Positions 1 to 7,752 of a stretch of 64,000 bases of DNA are shown piece after piece (positions within the stretch are counted from its first letter, which is position 1; each line of letters begins with the position of its first letter). Location: contig NZ_CP092431.1 of NCBI RefSeq assembly GCF_022385335.1, forward strand, positions 5,704,001 through 5,768,000, read 5' to 3'. The translations under genes were made by a program, and so were the position numbers. This DNA comes from Streptomyces deccanensis (GTDB lineage: Bacteria; Actinomycetota; Actinomycetes; Streptomycetales; Streptomycetaceae). Below the pieces are notes generated by a model that worked only from the letters and a program-made list of their open reading frames with translations, made no database searches and had not been told where the DNA came from.

Positions 1-1
1 G

Positions 2-172
2 TCGCTGTTCTTCATCAGCCTCTCCGATGGCCCCGACGTCTCGGCTCCGCCGGAGGTGCTGTACTCCTTCCTGCTCGGCGGGCCGCTGTCGGTGACGGCG
101 CTGTCCTTCTGGGAGATACGTCGACTACGCACGAAGTACGGGATGAACTTGCGGGCTGCGTTGGCCCGATAG
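2..172 (+). CDS. C-terminal fragment of a membrane protein (5' end outside window)
   Basis: An open frame enters from the left edge and stops with TAG at 170-172, giving about 56 residues. It has a hydrophobic stretch (LFFISL), then SYFLLGGPLSVTALSFW-like apolar residues, and a basic tail (RRLRTKYGMNLRAALAR). This suggests the last one or two membrane segments of an integral membrane protein with a cytoplasmic C-terminus. Too little is present to name a family. Confidence rests on frame openness and composition only. Confidence 0.45.
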   Translation, partial: SLFFISLSDGPDVSAPPEVLYSFLLGGPLSVTALSFWEIRRLRTKYGMNLRAALAR

Positions 173-260
173 GGCCGTACCGGAGGGAATTGCTTTCCTT
201 GTCCGTTGTGAACAGCGAGCGGTATCTGGTTCCCAAGTTCACACGAAATCAGAGCAGTTG

Positions 261-536
261 ATGACGGAGCTCACTGTGCTGACCGAAGTCGACTGGCGGA
301 AGGTCGGCCCGGAACAGACGGAGGCCGCTCAACAAACTCTGATCCTGACCAGCGGCTTTAGCGAACTGCAACTGGAGTACCAGACACAGCAGCTGGCCAA
401 CGGCGAAGCGAATCAGCTCCGCTACGCGGACGGTGTACTGCTCTGTGTCGTCACGCATCGCTTTCCCGCCCTCCCCGCCCCCGACCTCGCTCGCAGAGGA
501 GCCCAGCCTGGCGGCAGAATGATCTCGGCCGACTGA
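261..536 (+). CDS. Small hypothetical protein (91 aa)
   Basis: A short frame opens with TTG-ATG (258/261) and begins MTELTVLTEVDWRKVG, then a Gln/Glu-rich stretch (LQLEYQTQQLANGEANQ) and a hydrophobic VLLCVVTH. No strong ribosome binding site is visible. Third-position GC is only moderate in the first half, so it may be a real small gene or a remnant. It lies between the truncated membrane gene and the lipoprotein at 622. I do not recognise a family. Confidence 0.3.
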   Translation: MTELTVLTEVDWRKVGPEQTEAAQQTLILTSGFSELQLEYQTQQLANGEANQLRYADGVLLCVVTHRFPALPAPDLARRGAQPGGRMISAD

Positions 537-621
537 AGGTCGGCCACGACACAGGAGCGGCGTGCCCAGCGCGTGGGCGTTCACCCAGGTTCGGGGCGCT
601 GCCTGATTGAGAGAACGGGGA

Positions 622-1749
622 ATGTCTGTGGGACGCCTTGTCCAGACCGGAATTGCGGCCGGAGCCGCGCTGCTGCTCACCGCGTGCGGCGGCGGAGCAG
701 CCGAGGAAGACGGAAAGGCCGCAGTCGACAGCGGCGGTAAGAAGAAGGTCACGGACGTCAAAGCCGCCTCGCTGGCACAGAAGGGATCCCTGACGGTGGC
801 GTGGTGCCACGTGATACCGCAGGGTGAGGACGACGACGACGCGCTGTTCGGGCTGACCCTGCGCTCGTACTCCGTGAAGGACGGGTCCGTGGTCGCGGAG
901 CGCCACGCGATCCTGCCGACCGACGTGACACCGAAAAGGGTCTGCGATCCCGGAGGCAACGACGGGGCCACCTGGGCCTTCAACAAGGATCTCTCGCTGA
1001 TCGTGGGCATCAAAGAGGCGGAATTCAAGGAACGGGCCGGAGCGTACGACCTGACTACCGGGGAGGAGGTCTCGCCGCCGCCCGCGGACGAATTCACCGA
1101 GCGCCCCGACAGCTCGGGGGCGGCTTTCCACCCCGTCACGGGGCTGCTCTGGGTGAGGCAGGGCGTCTACGAGGGCGAGACCGACTACGCCACGCGCGAC
1201 GCCAAAAAGGGCTATTCGACTGAGAAGAGACTGAGCGACGAGGCCGCCTTCAGCCAGGACGCCACCACGACCGCCACGGCAAGGGCGGCGGCCGGCAGTC
1301 ATGCGGCGCTCACGCCCAACGGCAGCGTCGAGGCGTGGTGGAATGACGACGACCTGCGGACCAGCGGACTCGGTCTGGAGCGTGTCGGGGACGATGAGTT
1401 GATCGAGAACAAGCAGCTAGATGACGGGCCTGCTTGCAGGCCCGCGTTCTGGCGCACCAACACGTCTCTGGTGTGCGGCCTGCGGGAGATCGTTTTCTCG
1501 TCTGACTACAAGTCGGTCGTGTCGGACGAGGAGCTGGTCCCCGCCAACGACCGTGACAACGGCACCCCGCTCCTCTCCCCGGACGGCAAGGGCTTCGCGT
1601 TCATCTCCGAGGGTGAGGGCGATCGGCTGGCCCTCTTCCGCGCCGACTTCACGTCTGGCGGCAACGCCCAGCCGGTGAAGGTCGCCGACCTGGAGGCGCC
1701 TCTGGACGGCTCTGACGACCACATCGAGACGCTGGTCCGCTGGAATTGA
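622..1749 (+). CDS. Secreted lipoprotein of unknown function (375 aa)
   Basis: The protein starts with a lipoprotein signal peptide (VGRLVQTG, apolar core, lipobox LLLTAC then GGG), so it should be anchored outside the membrane. The mature part is acidic and reads like a beta-propeller or WD-type receptor: phrases such as NGSVEAWWNDDDL, GTPLLSPDGKGFAFISEGEGDRLALFRADF resemble TolB/PD40 repeats. The ATG at 622 lies very close to the GGGG at 617-620. GTG at 628, 7 nt after GGGGA, may be the true start. The next gene encodes another lipoprotein in the same direction, so the pair may be one transcription unit. The substrate is unknown. Confidence 0.75.
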   Translation: MSVGRLVQTGIAAGAALLLTACGGGAAEEDGKAAVDSGGKKKVTDVKAASLAQKGSLTVAWCHVIPQGEDDDDALFGLTLRSYSVKDGSVVAERHAILPTDVTPKRVCDPGGNDGATWAFNKDLSLIVGIKEAEFKERAGAYDLTTGEEVSPPPADEFTERPDSSGAAFHPVTGLLWVRQGVYEGETDYATRDAKKGYSTEKRLSDEAAFSQDATTTATARAAAGSHAALTPNGSVEAWWNDDDLRTSGLGLERVGDDELIENKQLDDGPACRPAFWRTNTSLVCGLREIVFSSDYKSVVSDEELVPANDRDNGTPLLSPDGKGFAFISEGEGDRLALFRADFTSGGNAQPVKVADLEAPLDGSDDHIETLVRWN

Positions 1750-1876
1750 ACCGGTAGTCGACGATCATCAGTCAGCACGTTCGAAGGCAGGGGAGCACCG
1801 GGTACGTCCCGTCCCCCTGCCCGCTGCCCGAGTTCTGATGAGGACACGGGGCAACAGAACAACGGGGAGAGAGAAT

Positions 1877-2485
1877 ATGCGCACGTGGACGACTCGAGCA
1901 GTACCAGCCGCGGTGGGAGCCCTCGCACTCACTGCGGCACTGACGGGCTGCAACGACTCGGCGACGGGCAAGGCCAAGAGCACCGGAACGCCGGAGGCGG
2001 ACGGCAAGGCCACCAACGCACAGACCGTCTACCGTCTGGGCGAGGCCAGCCCGCCCCAGGAGTCCAGCATGACGCGGTCGAAGGGCAGCACGTTCACAGT
2101 CGCCCCCGTCAAGGTGGAGACCGGCACGAAGACCGACATGGAGAACTCCGGCTTGAAGCTGGACAAGAGTGACGGCCCGCAGGTGCCCGTGTACGTAACG
2201 GTCAAGTACGCCCACGAGAGCGGCAAGGCCATGCGGCTGGGTGACATGGATGACGACCTGGTCGTCAAGACGAGCGGGAACCAGCGCACCAAGGCACTCC
2301 TCGTCCTCTTGGGACAGGCCACGTGGCCGAACTGCCCCACACCGGATACCGAGAAGCAGCTGGGCGCCGGACAGTCCGAGACCGTCTGTACCGCCTTTCT
2401 CATCCCCGCGAGCCAGACGCCGGCCGCCGTCGAACTGACCCAGGGCTACTACAACCCCTCACTCGAGTGGCCGGTCAAGAACTGA
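1877..2485 (+). CDS. Secreted lipoprotein, DUF4352-like (202 aa)
   Basis: The start ATG is preceded by GGGGAGAGAG at 1864-1873. An N-terminal signal peptide with lipobox ALTGC (then NDSATGK) predicts a lipid-anchored exported protein. After a Thr/Ala-rich linker the mature domain has beta-strand patterns such as VPVYVTVKYAHESG and a late TVCTAFLIP, which resemble DUF4352/telokin-like extracellular domains; this is a weak resemblance. Two cysteines (in WPNCPTP and TVCTAF) could form a disulfide. A strong inverted repeat follows the stop. Function unknown. Confidence 0.75.
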   Translation: MRTWTTRAVPAAVGALALTAALTGCNDSATGKAKSTGTPEADGKATNAQTVYRLGEASPPQESSMTRSKGSTFTVAPVKVETGTKTDMENSGLKLDKSDGPQVPVYVTVKYAHESGKAMRLGDMDDDLVVKTSGNQRTKALLVLLGQATWPNCPTPDTEKQLGAGQSETVCTAFLIPASQTPAAVELTQGYYNPSLEWPVKN

Positions 2486-2508
2486 CCTCGCCAGCAGTGC
2501 GGCCCGGC

Positions 2509-2541
2509 AGAGGGCCCCGACGCCTTTCGTCGAGGCCCTCT
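2509..2541 (+). terminator. Probable rho-independent-type hairpin
   Basis: The arms AGAGGGCCCCGACG and CGTCGAGGCCCTCT pair over 14 bp with one mismatch around a 5-nt loop, 24 bases after the lipoprotein stop. There is no T-run, as is usual in Streptomyces terminators. Confidence 0.7.
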
Positions 2542-3002
2542 CGTCACGAGACGGTTTCGTACGCGCGTGCAACTCGCCCCATCCAGGGGTTGTCTTTAGC
2601 TCTGATCAGCGGCCTCTTGCGAAGCCCACTGCGCGGCATATCGACCTTCCCCAGGGCGGTTGGGGGGCGAGCAGGCGCGGCGTTGGCGGACATCATCATC
2701 CGCCGCCGATTACTTGAGGTCATAAGCGTCGGCAAGCTGCATCTGACCGCTCATCCCAGCTCTCTTTCACAACTGATCAACTAACTCACACATCGCGCTT
2801 TGGTGAACCGGTGAGACCAACGGGGTGTAACGGTTGCTTCGGTGCGCATTGCGCGAAAGCCGAAGTCGGCTCTCCACGCTCGTCCTTCGCTGCGCGTCCG
2901 GCACGGAATGACCTCGCGGACCGCCCTCGGCCGCTGAACCGTCCGCCCCGGTATGACGTCTCACCAGGGGAAACGCGTACGTCGCCGGTTGGGGAGGCAC
3001 TC
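2542..3002. other. Gene-free stretch upstream of 3003
   Basis: About 460 bases with mixed base composition and lower GC in places (2690-2800). Open frames exist on both strands but have neither codon bias nor ribosome binding sites. I saw no transposase remnant or RNA gene that I can name. The stretch presumably carries the promoter of the gene at 3003. Confidence 0.4.
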
Positions 3003-3506
3003 ATGGCCATGGTCGGACTGTTCTGGATCGCTGAGGACGGTGGCGTGTACGTCGGGGCGCAGCCGGAGGGGTACGGGCCCGGGGTGCGGCTGACGCCGGA
3101 CTGGGTGGAGGGGCTCGGGACCGGGCAGCGCGGGGTGTGGGGATGGTCGGAGGTCCGGTCGGTCGCCGTCCGGTATGTGCGGATCCGTTCCGCCGCCCGG
3201 CTGCTCGCCACCACGGCCGTCGACCTCGTCACCAACGCCGTCGCGGGCGGCGAGGCCGCCGCCGCGTTCGAGGTGCACCTGGAGACCGCCGACAGGACCG
3301 TCGAACTGAACGCACTATCGGCAGCCGCCCTCGGCGGGTACGTCCAGTCCGAGTACGACCTCTCCGTCGCCCTGCTGGACCGCCTAGTGGCGGGCTCGGC
3401 GGACGTCGAGACCCTCGCGAGCTGGGGCCGCGCCCACGCCGTCGAGGGCACGCCGCGCCGCGAGCAGCGGGAGGCCCTGCTGCAGACGTGGGCGACCGGG
3501 GGCTGA
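3003..3506 (+). CDS. Conserved hypothetical actinobacterial protein (167 aa)
   Basis: The ATG at 3003 follows GGGGAGG at 2991-2997, which decides the start. The protein begins MAMVGLFWIAEDGGVYVG, has no signal peptide or membrane segment, and ends with a helical region (ALLDRLVAGSADVETL, REQREALLQTW). The start looks like a small beta-rich domain (GVYVGAQPEGYGPGVRLTPDWVEGL). I know similar Streptomyces proteins only as hypotheticals. It lies just upstream of the antitoxin-like gene, but no functional link is visible. Confidence 0.7.
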   Translation: MAMVGLFWIAEDGGVYVGAQPEGYGPGVRLTPDWVEGLGTGQRGVWGWSEVRSVAVRYVRIRSAARLLATTAVDLVTNAVAGGEAAAAFEVHLETADRTVELNALSAAALGGYVQSEYDLSVALLDRLVAGSADVETLASWGRAHAVEGTPRREQREALLQTWATGG

Positions 3507-3612
3507 GGCGTCGGGGTCGACCCTCGAACCGTCCCTCCCAGGTTCGCGGGATCCGGTCCCCTCCTCCACCGTCCCCACAATGACCACGGGAACCGGGACA
3601 CCGGAGGGACAC

Positions 3613-4053
3613 ATGACCGCACGGGACACCCCCACAGGGCACTCACAGGGCTCCGCACGGGAACCCAACAGAGCGCCCCACAGGACGGTCCGCACGGCAC
3701 CCCATACGGCGGCGCGCGACAGGACGCAGGGCGCGCCACCGAACGCCGCTCGAGGCAACGGCATCTCCGTGACCCATGCCCTGGAGGCGGACGACTGGTC
3801 GAACGCGGAGACGGCGGCGTACGTGGCGGCGATCGAGGCCGTCAACGGGGCGGTCGGCGCCTACAGCGCGCGGTTCGCGGCGGAGGAGGTCAAGGACGCC
3901 ATCGACTCCGCCGTCATCATGGAGGCGCGCGCCGCGCAGGGGCGGCTTGCGGAGGAGCGCGAGCGGCTGCGCTCGGCCGACCGGGAGCAGATCGCGCGGG
4001 CCCGCACGCGTTACGCCGCGCTGGCCCATGAGGTGCTGGAGGGCCCCGCGTGA
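3613..4053 (+). CDS. Antitoxin-like partner of a zeta-type toxin (146 aa)
   Basis: The start is set by GGAGGG at 3603-3608. The first 50 residues are a Thr/Pro/Arg-rich low-complexity tail. The rest is alpha-helical and highly charged (AETAAYVAAIEAVNGAV, LAEERERLRSADREQIARARTRYAALAHEVLEG). Its stop overlaps the GTG of the zeta-toxin remnant by 4 bp, the arrangement of Streptomyces proteins paired with zeta/UDP-GlcNAc-kinase-type toxins. By context it is the antitoxin or a regulatory partner. The toxin is broken, so this gene would be an orphan. Confidence 0.65.
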   Translation: MTARDTPTGHSQGSAREPNRAPHRTVRTAPHTAARDRTQGAPPNAARGNGISVTHALEADDWSNAETAAYVAAIEAVNGAVGAYSARFAAEEVKDAIDSAVIMEARAAQGRLAEERERLRSADREQIARARTRYAALAHEVLEGPA

Positions 4054-4261
4054 GCGTGATCGACCCCGCCGAGGTCGAGCGGCACCGGCTGCCCGGCGCC
4101 GAGAACCGGCGGATCTTCCGCCGCATCGTCCCCGACCTGCTGGCAGGCCGTGTCGAACAGGAGACGCCCACGGTGGTGTTCCTGGCGGCCAGCCCGGCGC
4201 GGGCAAGAACCGGGTCACCGAGATGGTGGTCGGCCCCGCTCCCCACCGCCCCACGCGATAG
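4050..4261 (+). pseudogene. Truncated, frameshifted zeta-toxin remnant
   Basis: From GTG 4050 the frame reads IDPAEVERHRLPGAENRRIF, then DLLAGRVEQETPTVVFLA, which matches the N-terminus of zeta-type toxins. One base is missing around 4183-4190: the next frame continues GQPGAGKNRVTEMV, the P-loop of the family. The usual GKT is also changed to GKN. The shifted frame ends at TAG 4259-4261, so at most about 70 residues of a normally 200-plus-residue kinase remain. Downstream sequence is a hexanucleotide repeat and gene-free DNA. I infer a toxin inactivated by frameshift and 3' deletion. Confidence 0.75.
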
Positions 4262-4699
4262 CGCGCTTCGCCCACGGTCCTCCACCTGCCACCGTGGACC
4301 GCCACCGCCACCGCCACCGCCACCGCCACCGCCACCGCCGACCGCCGGACGCCCCCGGCAGTGAAGTCCACCACTCGCCCCGTCGGGTCCGGCGGTCGGC
4401 ACGGGGTGCCGGGTACCTGACCTCGGTCACAGCTCCCGCGAGCCCCACCCCTCCCCAACTGCCTTTCCTCCGACACCCCTTGGTGCCCTGGGGCACTCGA
4501 CGGCAGTCGCCGGCGCGGGCCACGCGAAGGGCGAGCGGCGGTGCCGGGGGGCTTTTGCTTTACCCTCTTCACACCGAGACCACACAAGGCTGTTGTCATC
4601 TCGTTAAGTGATTGGTCCTTGACGCTGAGGTGATCACCGCGTTGGCTTTCAGCCACCTGGGTCGCAGTGCTGCGCGCCCACGCCCGGAAGGCCCTTGAT
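4262..4699. other. Gene-free stretch after the toxin remnant
   Basis: It holds a small hairpin (CCACGGT 4272-4278 with ACCGTGG 4291-4297), the hexanucleotide repeat described separately, and lower-GC sequence at 4555-4625 that is likely the promoter region of the sugar-binding protein gene. No convincing coding sequence was seen. Confidence 0.5.
4298..4340. repeat. Hexanucleotide repeat (CCGCCA)n
   Basis: Seven near-perfect copies of CCGCCA/CCACCG in tandem. In one frame this would encode poly-proline and in another Arg-His, but no gene covers it. It sits directly past the breakpoint of the zeta-toxin remnant, and slippage here may have accompanied the deletion. Confidence 0.85.
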
Positions 4700-5857
4700 G
4701 TGAACGCCCGTACCACCAGCACCACCCCCAGCACCCGTATACGTCGTCGTACCGCCGCTCTGCGCCGTACCGCCACCGCCCTCGTCGCCTCGGCGGCGGC
4801 CGTCTCCCTCGCCTCCTGCGGCGTCTCGGACATCGGCGACAGCGCGGAGGCGAGCCCCACGAAGGGCGACGACATCACGGTGGGTGTGCTGTTCCCCGAC
4901 AAGGACACCAAGCGGTACGAGCAGTTCGACTACCCGAACATCAAGAAGAAGATCGCCGAGCTGACCGACAACAAGGGCGTGACCCGGTACGCCAACGCGG
5001 ACAAGGACCCGGAGACCCAGAACAGCCAGATCGAGCAGATGGTCGCGGACAAGGTCGACATCATCATCGTCGACGCCGTGGACTCCAAGGCCGTCGCGCC
5101 CGCCGTGCAGAAGGCGGACGACGCGGGCATCCCCGTCATCGCCTACGACCGGCTGGCCGAGGGACCGATCGACGGCTACGTCTCCTTCGACAACGAGCTC
5201 GTCGGGCAGGTGCAGGGGCGCTCGCTGGTCGAGAACCTGGGTGACAGCGCCGCCAACAAGATCGTCATGATGAACGGGTCGCCCGCCGACCCGAACGCGG
5301 CCATGTTCAAGGAGGGCGCGCTCTCCGAGCTCCAGGACAAGGTGACGATCTCCGAGTCGTTCGACACCAAGGACTGGGACCCGAAGGTCGCCAAGGTCAA
5401 CATGGAGCAGGCGGTCGCCAAGCTCGGCGCCGACAACATCGACGCCGTCTACGCGGCCAACGACGGTATCGCCGGCGCCGTCATCGACGTGCTGAAGACC
5501 GCCGGTGTCGCCAAGGTGCCGCCGGTCACCGGGCAGGACGCCGACCTGGACGCGGTGCAGCGGATCCTCGCGGGCGACCAGTACATGACCGTGTACAAGT
5601 CGTTCCCGACGCAGGCGGCCGCCGCCGCCGAGATGGCCGTCGCCAAGGTCCAGGGCCGCTCCATCGAGTTCGACGCCCTCGCCAAGGACAGCGTCGACTC
5701 CCCGACCACCAAGAACATCCCGGCCCAGCTGGTGCCCCCGGTCGCGCTCACCAAGAACAACATCCAGGACACGGTCATCGCCGACGACATCTACACCGTC
5801 AAGCAGATCTGCACCGCCGCCTATAAGTCCGCCTGCGACGCGGTCAACCTGAAGTAG
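4700..5857 (+). CDS. xylF: Sugar ABC transporter substrate-binding lipoprotein, xylose type
   Basis: A periplasmic-binding-protein type 1 fold of 385 aa. It has an Arg-rich signal peptide with lipobox VSLASC, then TVGVLFPDKDTKRYEQFDYP, DKVDIIIVDAVDSKAVAPAV, GIPVIAYDRL and VYAANDGIAGAVIDVLK, the standard motifs of xylose/ribose-type binding proteins (XylF, ChvE). It should capture xylose or a similar monosaccharide outside the membrane and hand it to an XylGH-type transporter. GTG 4700 is chosen because GGAAGG lies 9 nt upstream. No ATPase or permease gene follows; a hairpin closes the unit at once, so it is an orphan here. The symbol reflects family, not proven substrate. Confidence 0.85.
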   Translation: MNARTTSTTPSTRIRRRTAALRRTATALVASAAAVSLASCGVSDIGDSAEASPTKGDDITVGVLFPDKDTKRYEQFDYPNIKKKIAELTDNKGVTRYANADKDPETQNSQIEQMVADKVDIIIVDAVDSKAVAPAVQKADDAGIPVIAYDRLAEGPIDGYVSFDNELVGQVQGRSLVENLGDSAANKIVMMNGSPADPNAAMFKEGALSELQDKVTISESFDTKDWDPKVAKVNMEQAVAKLGADNIDAVYAANDGIAGAVIDVLKTAGVAKVPPVTGQDADLDAVQRILAGDQYMTVYKSFPTQAAAAAEMAVAKVQGRSIEFDALAKDSVDSPTTKNIPAQLVPPVALTKNNIQDTVIADDIYTVKQICTAAYKSACDAVNLK

Positions 5858-5891
5858 CACCGAGTCCTCCGGGGCTCCCCCTTCACGCCCA

Positions 5892-5943
5892 CGGCCCGGC
5901 AGGGTCACCGTCGGCACTCGGCCGCGGTGGACCCGCCGGGCCG
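5892..5943 (+). terminator. Terminator hairpin after the sugar-binding protein gene
   Basis: CGGCCCGGCAGGGTCACCG (5892-5910) pairs with CGGTGGACCCGCCGGGCCG (5925-5943), a 19-bp stem with small bulges and a 14-nt loop, 35 bases after the stop codon. Confidence 0.8.
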
Positions 5944-6212
5944 TACCCGTACCCGTACCGGGCGGATGATCACCATGGTCTAGGGTTACGCCTTGTCATG
6001 TCGTGATCACGGGGGACGACTGTCGCATGCCGCAGAGCAACGGGAACACCCGCATGCCACGTGAGCGCACCGCCGCCACGGGCCGCGCCGCGACGGCGTC
6101 TGCCGGAGCGCGGCTCAGCGGCAGGGCACCCACGCCCGCGCCGGTCTTCTGAGCCCCAGCCTGCCCCGCCCCCGCTCACGTTCCGCTCTCTCGGATCCCC
6201 AGAGGACCTCCC
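5944..6212. other. Gene-free stretch between terminator and lipoprotein gene
   Basis: Part of a 355-base interval (5858-6212). A TAGGGT hexamer at 5980-5985 could be a -10 element for the downstream lipoprotein gene, whose TTG start is at 6213. No coding region is convincing. Confidence 0.4.
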
Positions 6213-6758
6213 TTGCGCACCCACGCACCCACCCGCCGCCGTACGCCTGCCGTCCTGGCCGCGTCCGCCTGCGCCCTGCTGCTCACCCTCTCCGTCTCCG
6301 CCTGTGGTGAGGACGGCGAGATGCTTCCCGTGGCCAAGGACGCGACGGCGGTCGCGGGCTTCCTGGACGAGCACGTCGGGTGTGAGGACACCGACTACTA
6401 CGTGGGCGACGACCTGCAGGAGTTCCGCACCGAGGTCAGCTACGCGGTCGACAGCGCGGGCGAGTGCGACGTCAGCGAGACCACCGACATGGACTTCGTG
6501 CACTTCGGCAGCATGGGTGCCTTCCAGAAGGACGTGGTGAACTCCGACATCGTGAACGACGCCGGCCTGATGGTCGGCATGAACTTCGCCGTCGACGCCG
6601 ACGACGACGAGACCGCGAAGACCCTCCTCGACGCGGGCCTGCTCTACCTGATCTGCGATCCGGGCGTCGAGATTCCGAGCACCTACCGACAGGACGAGGG
6701 CGAGGCCGGCTGCGTCCTGACCGACTACGCCCGCGAGGAGCCGGAAGAGGAGTACTGA
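6213..6758 (+). CDS. Acidic secreted lipoprotein (181 aa)
   Basis: TTG 6213 is the likely start, with AGAGGA 7-12 bases upstream. The signal peptide (RTHAPTRRRTPAVLAAS, apolar core, lipobox LSVSAC) predicts a lipoprotein. The mature part is very acidic (Asp/Glu-rich) and carries several cysteines (HVGCEDT, AGECDVS, YLICDPG, AGCVLTD) that could form two disulfides. It ends EEPEEEY. I do not recognise the family. It stands alone between the sugar-binding gene and the converging transglutaminase operon. Confidence 0.75.
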   Translation: MRTHAPTRRRTPAVLAASACALLLTLSVSACGEDGEMLPVAKDATAVAGFLDEHVGCEDTDYYVGDDLQEFRTEVSYAVDSAGECDVSETTDMDFVHFGSMGAFQKDVVNSDIVNDAGLMVGMNFAVDADDDETAKTLLDAGLLYLICDPGVEIPSTYRQDEGEAGCVLTDYAREEPEEEY

Positions 6759-6846
6759 GCCGCGCCTCGTCGAGTCCCTCCGGCGCTCACCTCCTCCGGC
6801 GGCCGCCCGAAGCCCTCGCGCCCCCAACCGTGTGCCCCCGTCGCCC

Positions 6847-7752
6847 TCAAGCCACCCGCGTGAACTCGACCGTCACCTCCGGGGGCCCTCCTGCCACCCC
6901 CCGGTAGATGCCCTTGTGCGGGGTCACGTCGTCGTAGTCGCGGCCTCGGCCGACGATGACGTGGGACTCGTCGGCGGGGACGCGGTTGGTGGGGTCGTAG
7001 CCGGTCCAGTCGCCCGCCCAGTACTCGATCCAGGCATGGCTCTGGCCGGCGACGGGGCGGTGGAGTTCGGCCTCGCGTTCCGGGTGGAGGTAGCCGGAGA
7101 CATAGCGGGTGGGCAGGCCGAGGCCGCGGAGCATACCGAGGGTGAGGTGGGCGATGTCCTGGCAGACGCCGGCCCCCTGCTCCCACGCCTCGAACGCGCT
7201 GGTGTGCACACCGGTCGCGCCCGGCACGTACGCGACGTGGTCGGCGACCAGGGCCGAGACCGCGATCGCCGTCTCGTGCGCGGAGAGACCCTCCGAGGCC
7301 TCCCGGGCCCGGTCCAGCAGGCCCTGCGGGAGCGTCGTACGGCCCGTCGCCGTCAGGTACTCCAGGAGGCGGGAGTCGGCGGTCAACCGGCGGATCTCCG
7401 CCCGGTCCGGCGCGTCCGGCGGCGGCTCGGGCGGGGACGTCTCCACCAGGCTCGTCGCGGTGATCGTCAGATCGGAGTGCGGCTCGATGAGGTCGAAGCC
7501 GGTGACCTGGGTGCCCCAGTAGTCCCAGTACGACCAGGTGGGCGTGGAGGGGTTGACCAGGACCCGGGCGTCCAGCGTGGTCTGGCCGGGCAGCGTCAGC
7601 GGCGTCATGCGGACCTCGTTGTGGGAGGAGGCCGCGGGCTGGGCGTACGCGACGCGGGTGGTGTGCCGGATGCGCAGACGCCGGGTCGCCCTGGGAGCCA
7701 TCGAGGACGTCGCGGCCGTCGCCGCCGTCGCGGGCAGGTTCATCGTGCTCAC
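6847..7752 (-). CDS. Transglutaminase-like cysteine protease-fold protein
   Basis: A 301-aa protein with an N-terminal beta-domain (RLRIRHTTRVAYAQPA) and a transglutaminase core. The catalytic triad is visible as GVCQDIAHL (Cys), SHAWIEYW (His) and YDPTNRV (Asp). GTG 7752 overlaps the alpha-E stop by 4 bp. COG1305 proteins of this type sit with alpha-E and circularly permuted ATP-grasp proteins in many bacteria. Comparative genomics (Iyer and colleagues, amidoligase survey) proposed a peptide or amide ligation-and-cleavage system, but the substrate is unknown. It probably acts in the cytoplasm, as there is no signal peptide. Last gene of the operon. Confidence 0.9.
   Translation of the reverse strand: MSTMNLPATAATAATSSMAPRATRRLRIRHTTRVAYAQPAASSHNEVRMTPLTLPGQTTLDARVLVNPSTPTWSYWDYWGTQVTGFDLIEPHSDLTITATSLVETSPPEPPPDAPDRAEIRRLTADSRLLEYLTATGRTTLPQGLLDRAREASEGLSAHETAIAVSALVADHVAYVPGATGVHTSAFEAWEQGAGVCQDIAHLTLGMLRGLGLPTRYVSGYLHPEREAELHRPVAGQSHAWIEYWAGDWTGYDPTNRVPADESHVIVGRGRDYDDVTPHKGIYRGVAGGPPEVTVEFTRVA

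Noticed and set aside
249..1302. Two long minus-strand frames opposite the first lipoprotein
   Set aside because: They overlap a plus-strand gene with a lipoprotein signal peptide and show no domains or start signals.
2544..2735. Short frames that might be a transposase fragment
   Set aside because: No transposase motif or terminal repeat could be identified, so the region was left as gene-free.
4298..4364. Poly-proline tail as a real C-terminus of the toxin remnant
   Set aside because: It arises after the frameshift and reflects the CCGCCA repeat, not a protein domain.
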